Shown here in pieces: positions 52,579 to 62,469 of a stretch of DNA of 64,000 bases. Source of the stretch: Pseudomonadota bacterium (lineage in GTDB: Bacteria; Desulfobacterota; Syntrophobacteria; Syntrophobacterales; Syntrophobacteraceae); the NCBI GenBank assembly GCA_023416335.1, contig JAEZHY010000092.1, positions 1-64,000 on the forward strand. The letters run 5' to 3'. The notes below the pieces were generated by a model. It was not told the DNA's origin. It ran no database searches and was given only the letters and a program-made list of their open reading frames with translations. Numbering within the stretch: the stretch's first letter is position 1; each line of letters starts with the position of its first letter. The position numbers were made by a program, and so were the translations under genes.

Positions 52579-54837
52579 CTACACTGGGTGCGGTCGTTTG
52601 CTGGAATCGTTTGCCTGCAGGGTAAAGAAGAATGTCGCTCCACCCCCAAGGTTGTTCTCACACCAGACCGTCCCCCCGTGAGCATGGATAATCCTAGCGC
52701 TGATCGCTAGGCCCATCCCCAGACCTGCTGGTTTGGTGGTGTAAAACGGCTCGAACAGCTTCTCCAGTCGAGCTTCGTCAACTCCCGGGCCAAGATCCTT
52801 TACCGAAACCTTCACCTGCCCGTTTTTCTCGTTTTCAGTCTTGATCACAAGTTTGCGTGAATCCGGTTTTGCCGTTTTCATAGCATCAAGGGCGTTCAGC
52901 ATAAGATTCAGGAGGACCTGCTGCACCTGAACGGGATCACCCTGCACATTCGGCAGCCCCGGGGCAAGGTCTGTTTCAATTTTCAATCCTTCCAAAACCG
53001 AGTCGCTACGGATGAAAACAAGGGCTTCCTGAACGACATCGTTCACGTGCACCGGGCAGCAGCGCGGTTCCTCTTTTTTCAGTAACCCCCGAACCCCGCT
53101 TATCACCTCAACAGCTCGCCTGTCGTCGCGAATGATCCCCTCGAGGGCCTCTTTCGCCTTTTCTGATTCAGCCCGTGCAAGAAACCGCTGCGCAGCATAC
53201 GCGTAGTTGCGTATCGCAGCGAGCGGTTGATTCAGTTCGTGGGCCAGGGAACTGGTAAGTTCTCCCATCGCTGCCACCCGCGTGAGGTGACTGAGTTCAT
53301 TTCGGTGTTGTTGCGCCTCGAATTCGGCTTTCTTGCGTTGGGTAATGTCCCTGTTGCTAGATCGAATACCCAGGAACTCGCCTTGAGGATCGGTTACCGC
53401 AAAGCAGGTATGATCGATCCAGCGGAGTTCACCTCGGCTGTTACGAATGCGAAACTGTATCTCCCGCGGTTGTAAATGGCTGTGGTCCTCATGCTCGTGT
53501 TTATCCCAAATTTCCCTATCCTCCGGGACGATAATGTTTAGAAAGAGCGAGGGGTCCTCCGTGAATTGGCTGACTGAATAACCGGTGATGCGCTGACAGG
53601 AAGGAGAGATATACTTTAGTTCACCATTGGGGGCCGACCAGTACTCCCAGCCGTACGTGTAGTCCGCAACTGTTTGATAGCGTAAGCTGGAGGCAGCAAT
53701 TTCGGATTCTGCCTGCCTGCGCTTAAGAAGATTGACAACCAGGCCGATGATGAGCAAACTCTCAAATGCCATAAAAATCAGCCCGCCTATGATCGTCTTC
53801 CTGTGCTGCTCCCAAATGGTAAATGATTTGAATTCCACAGTGCTGCCGGGTGGCAGGTCCTGCTCACTTATCCCCCATCGCTTGAGCTCACGCCAATCAT
53901 AAACAGAGACATAGGCCTCCTCTCCAGCGAAAGGAATTGAAGCGGGGGATTCCCCCTGCATTATTCGAAGCGCCAGGGCGGCTGCTTCTCTGCCATGTTT
54001 CGTAAAACTCACCAGCCGGCCTCCGACGACACCAAGGCCCAGATAAGTCTCGGAAAAGCCGAACACAGGCGCGTTCGATGCCCTGGAAATGGATGAAAGT
54101 GCGTCAAGATTTACCAAGTTTTTGCCGGTTCCGTCCTTGAACATGCTCGAGAAAAATACAAGTGTGCCTGGCGGCAGAGAGCCCACCCGCGACAATGTCT
54201 CCTCCAATGAGAGCTTAGTCAAATCGATCAGGGCGAGTCTGTCCGTATATGGCTTCAAATCGGCGCGATACTGCTCTTCGACTGAGGCGTCGTTCGGGGA
54301 TGATCCTGAAATAATGGCGACGCGCTTTGTTTTGGGACACAGCCAAAGAGCAGTTTCCAACAATCCGGCAACATCATTGCCGGCAAAGACGCCGGTCACC
54401 AATCTGCGCACCGGGGAGCGTTCCAGGCTTTCTGCATGATTCCTGGTAATTGCGGCAGCAATAATTGGTGTGTCCCGAAAAAGTGTCTGTCTCTCTGCAA
54501 GCAGGAATCCTAAAGCATAAGGGTATACGGTGATGATGACATTCATTTCCGCCCCGGAGTACTTGCGGCGTAAGAGATCGCCCATGGCACTTACGTGGGA
54601 AGGATCGCTGAACCGCGATGCATCAAGGTATTCGAAGTAAATCTTAATATCGAAGCGCTTGTCTGAACCGAAACCCTCCCGGATTCCCTGTTCAGTGAGC
54701 AGTTGGCCGGGGTTGTCTCTATCCTCGCTGCACAGAACCAGGACCCGTTTAGGTTCCTTTGGCTCTGCTGAGAACAACGGTTGCGAAATGATAAGCAACA
54801 GGAGGATAGGAGAAAAAAACCAATAGAGCCACCTCAT
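52579..54837 (-). CDS. Sensor histidine kinase with periplasmic ABC-substrate-binding-like sensor and PAS domain
   Basis: 752 residues. Signal-anchor start (YWFFSPILLLLIISQPLFSA), then a periplasmic domain of about 300 residues resembling ABC_sub_bind proteins (KRVLVLCSEDRDNPGQLLTE; IPFAGEEAYVSVYDWRELKR). A membrane span follows near 350 (IIGGLIFMAFESLLIIGLVV), then PAS/PAC (about 386-500), HisKA with SSLAHELNQPLAAIRNYAYA (phospho-His near 532) and an HATPase with LLNLMLNALDAM, DLGPGVDEARLEKLFEPFYT and GLGMGLAISARI. The HELNQPL form is the FixL-type subfamily. The ligand of the periplasmic domain is unknown. Confidence 0.92.
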   Translation of the reverse strand: MRWLYWFFSPILLLLIISQPLFSAEPKEPKRVLVLCSEDRDNPGQLLTEQGIREGFGSDKRFDIKIYFEYLDASRFSDPSHVSAMGDLLRRKYSGAEMNVIITVYPYALGFLLAERQTLFRDTPIIAAAITRNHAESLERSPVRRLVTGVFAGNDVAGLLETALWLCPKTKRVAIISGSSPNDASVEEQYRADLKPYTDRLALIDLTKLSLEETLSRVGSLPPGTLVFFSSMFKDGTGKNLVNLDALSSISRASNAPVFGFSETYLGLGVVGGRLVSFTKHGREAAALALRIMQGESPASIPFAGEEAYVSVYDWRELKRWGISEQDLPPGSTVEFKSFTIWEQHRKTIIGGLIFMAFESLLIIGLVVNLLKRRQAESEIAASSLRYQTVADYTYGWEYWSAPNGELKYISPSCQRITGYSVSQFTEDPSLFLNIIVPEDREIWDKHEHEDHSHLQPREIQFRIRNSRGELRWIDHTCFAVTDPQGEFLGIRSSNRDITQRKKAEFEAQQHRNELSHLTRVAAMGELTSSLAHELNQPLAAIRNYAYAAQRFLARAESEKAKEALEGIIRDDRRAVEVISGVRGLLKKEEPRCCPVHVNDVVQEALVFIRSDSVLEGLKIETDLAPGLPNVQGDPVQVQQVLLNLMLNALDAMKTAKPDSRKLVIKTENEKNGQVKVSVKDLGPGVDEARLEKLFEPFYTTKPAGLGMGLAISARIIHAHGGTVWCENNLGGGATFFFTLQANDSSKRPHPV

Positions 54838-55003
54838 ACTGGTTCTCTCCGTTTGATAAAAGAAAGTTGGCCATGCCCCATTTATTCGAGGGGGAGGAAA
54901 TTCAAATTTCCAACTTCAGAAGAGTATCAAAGAATTCTACCACAAAAAATTCAATTTCTTAGAAAAATTGCAGATCTCGCGGCAGAGATAATGATGCCAG
55001 TCG

Positions 55004-55370
55004 TGCTACGACGGTGGTCCGGATGCGTGGTTTACGCCAAGCTTCGAGAGCATCAAAGGCCCTGCATTTTCGACCTTCGATGCTCTCTATACCCTTAACG
55101 GCAGCCCCCTCAAGGGTACCGGCTACACCAGCGGTCTCGCCGGCACCTCGCTTTTTCCCGGTGGTTGAGGCAGCAGTCCTTCGCCCAGCCCGCTCCCGGT
55201 AAGGCAACTTATATTTATGACAATGCCCAGGGGCCCGGAACCCTGTGGTTCCATGATCATGGCCTGGGTATTACGCGCACCAACGTTTACAGCGGCCTCG
55301 AGGCTTTCTACTTCATCCGCGATCCGCTGGCGGAACCCGAAATCTTCCCTCAGGGACATACGAGATCGAG
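55004..55370 (+). pseudogene. Multicopper oxidase fragment
   Basis: Two frames carry recognisable pieces. The first (CYDGGPDAWFTPSFESIKGP) ends in a TGA at 55165. The second (KATYIYDNAQGPGTLWFHDH, then GLGITRTNVYSGLEAFYFIR, then DPLAEPEIFPQG) is the copper-binding region of CotA/OmpB-like multicopper oxidases, with the WxHDH His-x-His pair kept. After the expected LPxGxYEI the frame shifts into the FKBP remnant. The N-terminal and the whole C-terminal two thirds of the enzyme are missing. Confidence 0.7.
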
Positions 55371-55673
55371 ATGGCCGGCGTGATAAAGGGTTGGGCTGAA
55401 GCCTTGGGAACACATGAAAACAGGTTAGAAGTGGGAAATCTGCGTCCCTCCCGAGCTCGGTACGGAGCGAAACAGTTCAATATGATTCCCCCTAACAGCA
55501 CCCTGATATTCGAGGTAGAACTCCTCTCAATTGCCAATGGGAACGACTCCGGGGCTACTGCAATAGAAGCCCGGCCAGAGCCGATCCTGCCGAAAATAAA
55601 CCTTGCTAAATATTGTCGGGGGAAAATGACGACGGAGTCGAATGCAGAAAGAAGGTTGGAATCCGAGCCCTGA
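55371..55673 (+). pseudogene. FKBP-type peptidyl-prolyl isomerase C-terminal fragment
   Basis: AGVIKGWAEAL at the start and MIPPNSTLIFEVELLSI at 55480-55532 are the two ends of a typical FKBP domain. Between them the homologous text (MKTG, stop, KWEICVPPEL) is in another frame, so there are two compensating frameshifts plus a stop. The N-terminal part of the domain is absent, and about 45 unrelated codons follow the domain before the stop. It abuts the multicopper oxidase fragment without a gap, which indicates a deletion joining two dead genes. Confidence 0.65.
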
Positions 55674-55956
55674 TCTGCATTCGACCTCTGTTTTTGGCGG
55701 GTTCTCGCGGAATTGGTCCGAAAAGGCATATCCTAAAAGGAACTTTGCGTTCCAACCCAAGTATCCAAGTACAGCCGGCCAGTGTTCAAACAAGAAACTG
55801 CCTTGCTTGCCTTGGGCTTATATTGCCCACCCGAAAGGGTCGCCCGCCCCTCCCGCATGATCGCAAATCATGGAAGAGGTCGTGGACGAATCTGCCGGCC
55901 CATTTTTGCTACACTTTCACGCCGCCGGTAACATTGGCCGGCAGCTCTTGGCAATA

Positions 55957-56289
55957 TCACTCGAATTTCAACAAGTCCCGTTTCTGTTCCGAGTTAACTC
56001 TTCCAAGTTTCAGAATACACCGTCGCTTTGTCAGTAGACTGAAATTTGGCTGGCTTTGAATTTCGCTGGAGAGCAGCCTGCAGTGAACTCCTTTTACATA
56101 GATATTCTTTCTCCTGGAAAAAATCACGGCCGAGACGGTGTCCGGGTGATCTTTGCCGTTGTCTATGTACTCATAAATCACTCCCGTTGGACGGATCTCG
56201 GTGACGTGGCCGAGAGCGCTGAAGTCTTTCCCGGTTACCGCAATAAAAATGAGTTCTGAGAAACTTGTTCGAAATACCTGGTTATTCAT
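55957..56289 (-). CDS. PilZ-like protein (divergent)
   Basis: 110 residues from ATG 56289, chosen because GAGGG lies 5 nt upstream; the in-frame ATG four codons earlier is the alternative, while a much longer TTG start would add an unconserved stretch. VTEIRPTGVIYEYIDNG occupies the place of the D-x-S-x-x-G box and RRCILKLGRVNSEQKRDLLK is the usual C-terminal strand and helix of a PilZ family widespread in Deltaproteobacteria. The c-di-GMP residues are not conserved, so ligand binding is doubtful. It may be a degenerate relative of the proteins at 6071 and 62470. Confidence 0.5.
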   Translation of the reverse strand: MNNQVFRTSFSELIFIAVTGKDFSALGHVTEIRPTGVIYEYIDNGKDHPDTVSAVIFSRRKNIYVKGVHCRLLSSEIQSQPNFSLLTKRRCILKLGRVNSEQKRDLLKFE

Positions 56290-56569
56290 TTTTTCCCTCA
56301 TCGAAGTCCGATTATGAAATTGCATCAGAAATCCGATCTTCGCAATTGGACCTTGGTCCAAAGAGGGATGACTGGACAAGCAACGATGGATATGAGGGTA
56401 GACCGACAGCGTGGTGGGTTTGAGTCGGGAAGAAGTCCCAAAAGAAAGACGTATTATTTTTCTCAATGGATGATCATGAATCTCGAACTGGGACTGGACT
56501 GAAAATGTATGATGATTCTTTCCGGCACGACTCGAGGCTTATTTGGCGAAAAATCTTGCCATAATTAAT

Positions 56570-58789
56570 CTACTTGCCGGGATGAGGCCCCCGTCCGCGT
56601 ATCACAGTAAGCGACCAGGGCGGCAATCGAAAGCTCGATGGGGCCTTTGCAGGCCATGAAATATGAGCAGGAGGACAACTGAGCGCTGGTCGGCCCTTGC
56701 TTCCATCTGCATGCCAGCGATACTGGGCCCGGGAGAACTGATATTGATCGCAGGGGCCTTTCAGGAGAGCACCCGCCGCTTTTTCGTGACCGGTAAAACG
56801 CAATTTCACAGTCCGGGCCCGCGCCGGGTCCTTGTTGACCAGCAGTACAGCCCATAGCTCGTCGGGCCGTCGGACTGCGTAGGCAGTAACAGGCGTATGG
56901 CCGTCCGGCGCATCGAGTTCGACCTTTGCCGGATAAATCCTATGCGGTTCGGTTTGCTCTCCGATCCACTCGTGCATCAACATCCCGGCGCCGTGGCAGG
57001 TGGCGGTGCGCGCCAGGATTTCCCGCTTGTTATCGGACAGAAACATAGTATTGTTGCCCCAGGTTTCGCACTCCGGCCCTTTATACAGCGGCGTTGGTTC
57101 CAGACCGTACATATAGGCGGCGGAAGGCGCTCCGGTCATGGTCAGAAAGGTGCCGATCACATCGGCATTGAAAAGCGCTCCTGGAAGATCCACCTCAAAC
57201 TCGGTGGAAAAGGCTGAATATCCATATTCAGTCATCAGCAACGGGGTTTCGCGAGGCAAACCCTGCTCGTAAAAGCCGGCAATGGACTCCGCCAACAGCT
57301 TCGGCCCCCGCAACAACGTCGGCGCAGGAGACTCGCAAACCTCATCGAACGGGTACCATTCAAAAGACAAAAAGCCCAGCGACGAAGCTCGTCCGCGCCC
57401 ATCCAGATACCCAAGCAATCTTTTCAGGTACGGCTGGTCGGGTGCAACTGCAGTTCCCGACCAGGCAGCCATCGATTTCTCTCTCAACGACTCAAAGGAT
57501 GGTCCGCCCTGGATCACCGCCGGACTGACCGCTTTCAACGCATCCCCAGCCTGGAGATACAGCGCTCCGTAGTCTTCCGGGGAAGCGTATTGTCCATCCG
57601 GTTCCTCGCCAAGTTCGACGCCTCGTACCGGATAATCCCTTCGCTTCAGGTACCGCATCAGCGCCGCGGCGTTTTCGGGCGTGTCATACAGCACCCCGAC
57701 CGAAATCAATGCCGGCAATCCACGGGTGATCCCGGAGGCAAATACCAGATCGATGCCGGCCTGCTCGACTTCCGGATCCAAATCGCAGGCTCGGTGCCAG
57801 GGATCGGTGGAAGAAACGAAGAACCGTGTCTGGCCGTCGCGGTTGGCTGCGTGGCGCACCACATCCTGCAGGTCGCCGTAGGAATCCGCTGTCCCGATAA
57901 ATATTTCGCGCACCGCATAGCCGAGCGAATCCCGTGGGTCATTTTCGCCCGGAGGCGCGGTTTCCGACGACTCTTCCAACAACACGCGCAAAAACCGCGC
58001 CTGGATAGGATCGGATGACAATTGCAGAGCGACGTCATTCCCACGGCCATCGCCAAACCTCCCGCTGGTGAAAGTCCGCCAGCAGCCTTCGGGATGGGCT
58101 CCCGGATCTTCAGGATCTTCACCTTCCCAGTACTGCACGCTAAAACGTGTCGCGTACGGGATACCCCACGCAATACGGATCGCATTGACCGGAACCCGTT
58201 CCCCGAGGTCGGCGATTATCCACTGCGGGTGCCGGCTGTTGTCCTCACCTGTGTAACGACTGTCCAGATAGGGGCTGCTTTTCCAGAAGGTGTCCGGATC
58301 GCCGTCCGCCAGTCGTGAATAGCCGTTGTCTTCCGCCTGATCGATTGTGTTGCCGCGTCGCGGAAGCCGGTAGCCGTAGGATGCCAGGATCGGAGCACCG
58401 GGCCGGTCATCGGAGGTCCAGTAACCCCGCTGGTTTTCAGCATCGCTCCACCGGCCTTCCGGGTTCCAATGCCAGGCTTCAATGGCGAGTTCCGTCCGCA
58501 GGCGGTAACTTATCGAGTGCAGGCCGATGGAGCGCATGGTCTGTAGAGTGGCCGGCCGGTAAATCGCGGCGCTGTCTCCCAGGGAGTGGCCATCCAGAGC
58601 GGCGCCCAGCGTTGTGGCGGGAACAAACGTGTTAGCAGGACCGCCTTTCAAATCCACGGTCACGTCGATCGGTTCTTTCGCATACCCGGAAGACGAGATC
58701 AGGCACGTGATGACGGCAGCAAGCAGCAAGCCGTGCGTACCCGGAATTTTCCAGCTGAAAACATTCCGTGAAATTGATCTAAATCGCAA
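56570..58789 (-). CDS. Secreted glycoside hydrolase (clan A-like) with discoidin-type domain
   Basis: 739 residues from TTG 58789, supported by AAGGGGA 8 nt upstream. Signal peptide (GLLLAAVITCLISSSGYAKE). An F5/8-type (discoidin) domain is visible around 150-290 (SRLADGDPDTFWKSSPYLDS, WIIADLGERVPVNAIRIAWG, ARFLRVLLEES). The TIM-barrel part includes RGVELGEEPDGQYASPEDYG (probable acid/base Glu) and LLMTEYGYSAFS (probable nucleophile Glu), as in GH39/GH-A enzymes. A C-terminal beta domain follows (ELWAVLLVNKDPARARTVKL). It acts outside the cytoplasm on an unknown glycan, possibly the organism's own polysaccharide. Divergent from the GH18/GT2 fusion. Confidence 0.75.
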   Translation of the reverse strand: MRFRSISRNVFSWKIPGTHGLLLAAVITCLISSSGYAKEPIDVTVDLKGGPANTFVPATTLGAALDGHSLGDSAAIYRPATLQTMRSIGLHSISYRLRTELAIEAWHWNPEGRWSDAENQRGYWTSDDRPGAPILASYGYRLPRRGNTIDQAEDNGYSRLADGDPDTFWKSSPYLDSRYTGEDNSRHPQWIIADLGERVPVNAIRIAWGIPYATRFSVQYWEGEDPEDPGAHPEGCWRTFTSGRFGDGRGNDVALQLSSDPIQARFLRVLLEESSETAPPGENDPRDSLGYAVREIFIGTADSYGDLQDVVRHAANRDGQTRFFVSSTDPWHRACDLDPEVEQAGIDLVFASGITRGLPALISVGVLYDTPENAAALMRYLKRRDYPVRGVELGEEPDGQYASPEDYGALYLQAGDALKAVSPAVIQGGPSFESLREKSMAAWSGTAVAPDQPYLKRLLGYLDGRGRASSLGFLSFEWYPFDEVCESPAPTLLRGPKLLAESIAGFYEQGLPRETPLLMTEYGYSAFSTEFEVDLPGALFNADVIGTFLTMTGAPSAAYMYGLEPTPLYKGPECETWGNNTMFLSDNKREILARTATCHGAGMLMHEWIGEQTEPHRIYPAKVELDAPDGHTPVTAYAVRRPDELWAVLLVNKDPARARTVKLRFTGHEKAAGALLKGPCDQYQFSRAQYRWHADGSKGRPALSCPPAHISWPAKAPSSFRLPPWSLTVIRGRGPHPGK

Positions 58790-58970
58790 ACCCGGTTCCC
58801 CTTAAGACATCAACCACACAGGCATGATTTATTGACTATTCGTCACCGCACGGATATGCTTCGCCGGCTTTGGAAACCTCGGTAGAATACCGATTTCATT
58901 GAATCCACTCAAGTTGGAAATCCCTCGAATGTGCTCCGGCCAGTCGTTCGATTTCAGATAGTTTTGAGGT

Positions 58971-61900
58971 ATGTCTCAGTCATTGCCCAAACATGATGAT
59001 CATCCCGCCCCGGATGTCGTTAAGCCGATCTTCTACGACCCCAATCACAAGCGTTGGCCGCGGCTGCGATTCGGAATGGGCCTCATTGCAGTAATGTTGA
59101 CTCTGCTTTTGGGAACGCTCATTTTCAGCATCCTGGTCGGGCCGGCACTGCCTACTCTCGATCTTCCCGGCGTCAGCTTTTTGCCGCACGGAATTCATTC
59201 CGTTCCCGAGATCCCAAACCTTTCTCCGGAGCGGCCGCTTACACGTCGAGAACGGGCGTTGCGCAGTGCGAAAACCAAGCTCATGACCGAGCGCGAGCGC
59301 AATCTCCAACAACTGCTCGCCAAATCCAGGAAAACACCCCCTGTCGCCCCCAGGCAGCAACTGTCCGTCGGTTTTTTCGTGAACTGGGACGACTCGAGTT
59401 TGAGTTCGCTAAAGCAGAATCTCGACAGCCTGGATATGGTGATCGCCGAATGGCTGCACCTCGCTGACGAGACCGGATCTATCCGGGAGGACGACCCAAA
59501 CCGCCAAGCCCAGGCTGCCGAATATATTCACTCACGCCGTCCCGACTTCCCGATCGTAGCTCTGATAAACAACTGGAACGGCAAAGAGTGGGAACGCGAC
59601 AAGCTGGGCCGTATGCTTGCGAACCCTGCGGCGCGCAAGCATCTTATAGAAGAACTGACCGACTGGGTGGAGGCTCGGCACTTCGCCGGAGTAAGTATAG
59701 ACTTCGAAAATATTCCCGCCAAAGCGCAACCGAACTTTCAACGCTTTGTGGCTGAACTTTACGCCGCGTTGACTCCAAAAGGCTTATCATTGTCTGTCAA
59801 CGTTCCGGCAAGCGATCCGAACTTCAACTACCGTAATTTGGCCTCCAGCGTCGATTACCTCATCATTATGGCTTATGACGAGCACTGGCCTGCGAGCGCT
59901 CCCGGCCCCATTGCCGGTTTGCACTGGTTTGCCGACGTGATGCGCAAACGTCAACGCGACGTGCCCGCAGACAAAATGATACTGGCCCTGGGAAATTATG
60001 CCTACGATTGGCGGGAAGGCCGTCCTGCGGAGGAAAGAAGCTTTGAGGAGGCGGTTCTCACCGCTAAGGAATCAGAGGGTAATATCCGCCTCGATCGCGA
60101 ATCGCTGAACCCGACCTTCGATTACGCCGACGATGACGACCATATCCACCACGTTTGGATGCTGGATGCCGTGACCGCATTCAACCAGTTGGTGATTGCC
60201 GGTTCGGTGCACCCGCGCGGCATTGCCATATGGCGAATGGGCAGTGAAGATCCCGCTCTGTGGCGTGTATTCGGCCAAAACGGTCCACTGGATGGGGAAC
60301 GCGCCTCCCAACTGCGCGACGTTCAGTTCGGCTATGGACTGGACTACGAAGGCAAAGGCGAGATCCTCCAGGTCACTGCTCAACCCAGGGCGGGAAGCCG
60401 CGACCTCGAATTCGACCCGAAACGCAACCTGATTACCGCGGAACGCTTCACCGTCTTTCCCTCGCCCTACATCATTTCCCGCTACGGCGGCGTTGCACGC
60501 AAGGTGGCCCTGACCTTTGACGACGGCCCGGACCGCAGGTACACTCCGCAGATCCTCGATGCTCTTTCAAAAGCCGGTGTTCCGGCAACCTTCTTTGTTA
60601 TCGGACTCAACGGTGAACTGAACCAGGACATACTGCGTCGCGAATTGCGTGAAGGTCACGAGATCGGCAACCATACCTTCACACACCCCAATATCTCCCT
60701 CATCTCCCCTCCCCAGTTTCAACTGGAACTCTCGGCAACCCAGAGGCTGCTCGCCGCCGCCGTGGGTCGTCATTCGCTGATGTTTCGCCCGCCTTACGCC
60801 ACCGACAGCGAACCGGAGACGGTCGATCAGCTCCGTCAGATCGAACTGGCCAGTACGCAGGGTTATATCATAGTCGGCATGCAGATCGATCCGGACGACT
60901 GGCAGCGCCCCGGAGTAAATGAGATCGTTCGCCGAACGGTCGAGGGGGTGGAGCGCGACGAAGGCAACATAATCCTGCTTCACGACTCCGGCGGCGACCG
61001 GACCCAGACGGTGCAGGCGATACCCCTGATCGTCGAGGCTCTGCGCAGTCGAGGCGTGCAGTTCGTTACCGTTTCAGAACTGCTGGGCAAGGGCCGCGAC
61101 GAGGTGATGCCGCCTGTACCGCCGGACAGTTTGTGGAGGACATGGTCGGACAGATTGGCATTCGGATTTCTCAGCCTGGCGGCGGCGACAATCCACTGGT
61201 TGTTCCTGCTTGGCATCGTATTCGGGATGGTTCGGCTGACGTTCATCGGGGTACTTGCCGTCTACCAGCGCCGGTCCGGCCGCAAGGCGGTATTCAGTCC
61301 GGACTACTCGCCCTCCGTGGCGGTCGTGCTGCCTGCATATAACGAGGAAAAGGTAATCCTTCAGACCATTACTTCTCTTCTTGCCTGTGAACTGCCGGGG
61401 CAATTTGAGATCATCGTGGTGGATGACGGCTCGACCGATGCCACATACCGCAAAGCGAGGGACGCATTCGCTTCCCATCCGAGGGTGCGCGTTTACACCA
61501 AACCCAACGGAGGCAAAGCGGCGGCGCTCAACTTCGGGATCTCCCAAACCAAAGCGGAGATAATCGTTGCGCTGGATGCCGACACCGTGTTTGCCCGCAA
61601 CACCATCGCCAAGTTGGTCCGTCACTTTGCCGATCCCGGGATAGGCGCTGTGGCCGGCAATGCCAAGGTGGGCAACCGCGTCAATCTGCTCACCCGCTGG
61701 CAGGCGCTGGAGTATGTCACCAGCCAGAACCTTGACAGACGGGCCTTTAGCGTTCTTAACTGCATCACAGTGGTCCCCGGTGCCGTGGGCGCATGGCGGC
61801 GCGAACTGATCGAACGTGCCGGTGGTTTTGACCTGAGCACGCTGGCGGAAGATGCCGACCTCACGATAGCGATTCGCAAACTCGGCTATGCGGTTATTTA

Positions 61901-62429
61901 CGACGATGAGGCAGTCGCCCTGACGGAAGCCCCGGATACCGTGCGCGGTTTTCTTCGACAGCGCTACCGCTGGATGTTCGGCACCATGCAGGCGGCCTGG
62001 AAACATCTGGATGCTCTTTTTCGGCCCCGCTTCGGTGCCTTGGGCTTTGTAGCCCTGCCGAATATCATCATCTTCCAGGTACTGTTTCCCCTGATTTCAC
62101 CAGTGATGGATCTGCTCCTGGTCAGCTCACTGGTGACGGCAGCCATAAGCTACCGGCATCACCAGGGGGATTTCTCTCCGGAAGCACTGCAAAGCGTGCT
62201 CTTCTATTACGCCCTGTTTGTCGTGGTGGACTACCTGACCGCCATCCTGGCCTTCCTTCTGGAACGCAGGGAAAACTGGTGGCTGCTCCTGCTCCTTTTC
62301 TGGCAGCGTTTCTTCTACCGCCAGCTGATGTACTACGTGGCCGTGAAAAGCACGCTGAATTCCCTGAGAGGCGTGCTGGTCGGGTGGGGCAAGTTGGAGC
62401 GAAAGGCCACCGTGCAGGTCCAACGATGA
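58971..62429 (+). CDS. Fusion of GH18-like domain, polysaccharide deacetylase and GT2 synthase
   Basis: 1152 residues. One membrane span near 38-58, then a GH18-type barrel (about 129-455) with FAGVSIDFENIP carrying the catalytic Glu. A NodB deacetylase follows (about 505-690: VALTFDDGPDRRYTPQILD, GHEIGNHTFTHPN, LMFRPPYATDSEPE, ILLHDSGGDRTQ), then a span near 730. The processive GT2 domain (about 780-1010) has LPAYNEEK, VVDDGSTDATY, ALDADT, EDADLT and QRYRW, and C-terminal spans follow. Together these are the activities of poly-N-acetylglucosamine synthesis, deacetylation and cleavage in one chain. The ATG is preceded immediately by GAGGT. It faces a divergently transcribed glycosidase. Confidence 0.9.
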   Translation: MSQSLPKHDDHPAPDVVKPIFYDPNHKRWPRLRFGMGLIAVMLTLLLGTLIFSILVGPALPTLDLPGVSFLPHGIHSVPEIPNLSPERPLTRRERALRSAKTKLMTERERNLQQLLAKSRKTPPVAPRQQLSVGFFVNWDDSSLSSLKQNLDSLDMVIAEWLHLADETGSIREDDPNRQAQAAEYIHSRRPDFPIVALINNWNGKEWERDKLGRMLANPAARKHLIEELTDWVEARHFAGVSIDFENIPAKAQPNFQRFVAELYAALTPKGLSLSVNVPASDPNFNYRNLASSVDYLIIMAYDEHWPASAPGPIAGLHWFADVMRKRQRDVPADKMILALGNYAYDWREGRPAEERSFEEAVLTAKESEGNIRLDRESLNPTFDYADDDDHIHHVWMLDAVTAFNQLVIAGSVHPRGIAIWRMGSEDPALWRVFGQNGPLDGERASQLRDVQFGYGLDYEGKGEILQVTAQPRAGSRDLEFDPKRNLITAERFTVFPSPYIISRYGGVARKVALTFDDGPDRRYTPQILDALSKAGVPATFFVIGLNGELNQDILRRELREGHEIGNHTFTHPNISLISPPQFQLELSATQRLLAAAVGRHSLMFRPPYATDSEPETVDQLRQIELASTQGYIIVGMQIDPDDWQRPGVNEIVRRTVEGVERDEGNIILLHDSGGDRTQTVQAIPLIVEALRSRGVQFVTVSELLGKGRDEVMPPVPPDSLWRTWSDRLAFGFLSLAAATIHWLFLLGIVFGMVRLTFIGVLAVYQRRSGRKAVFSPDYSPSVAVVLPAYNEEKVILQTITSLLACELPGQFEIIVVDDGSTDATYRKARDAFASHPRVRVYTKPNGGKAAALNFGISQTKAEIIVALDADTVFARNTIAKLVRHFADPGIGAVAGNAKVGNRVNLLTRWQALEYVTSQNLDRRAFSVLNCITVVPGAVGAWRRELIERAGGFDLSTLAEDADLTIAIRKLGYAVIYDDEAVALTEAPDTVRGFLRQRYRWMFGTMQAAWKHLDALFRPRFGALGFVALPNIIIFQVLFPLISPVMDLLLVSSLVTAAISYRHHQGDFSPEALQSVLFYYALFVVVDYLTAILAFLLERRENWWLLLLLFWQRFFYRQLMYYVAVKSTLNSLRGVLVGWGKLERKATVQVQR

Positions 62430-62469
62430 GGAACCGGAAAGTTTGACGCGGAAGTCATCGAGCATACTA

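Larger units (their letters stand above)
54838..55956. other. Region of decayed genes
   Basis: 1.1 kb between the kinase and the next PilZ-like gene. The middle part contains a broken multicopper oxidase and a broken FKBP-type isomerase, listed separately. The flanks (54838-55003 and 55674-55956) show no gene; the latter has a short inverted pair around GCCGGC near 55900-55940. Confidence 0.55.
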
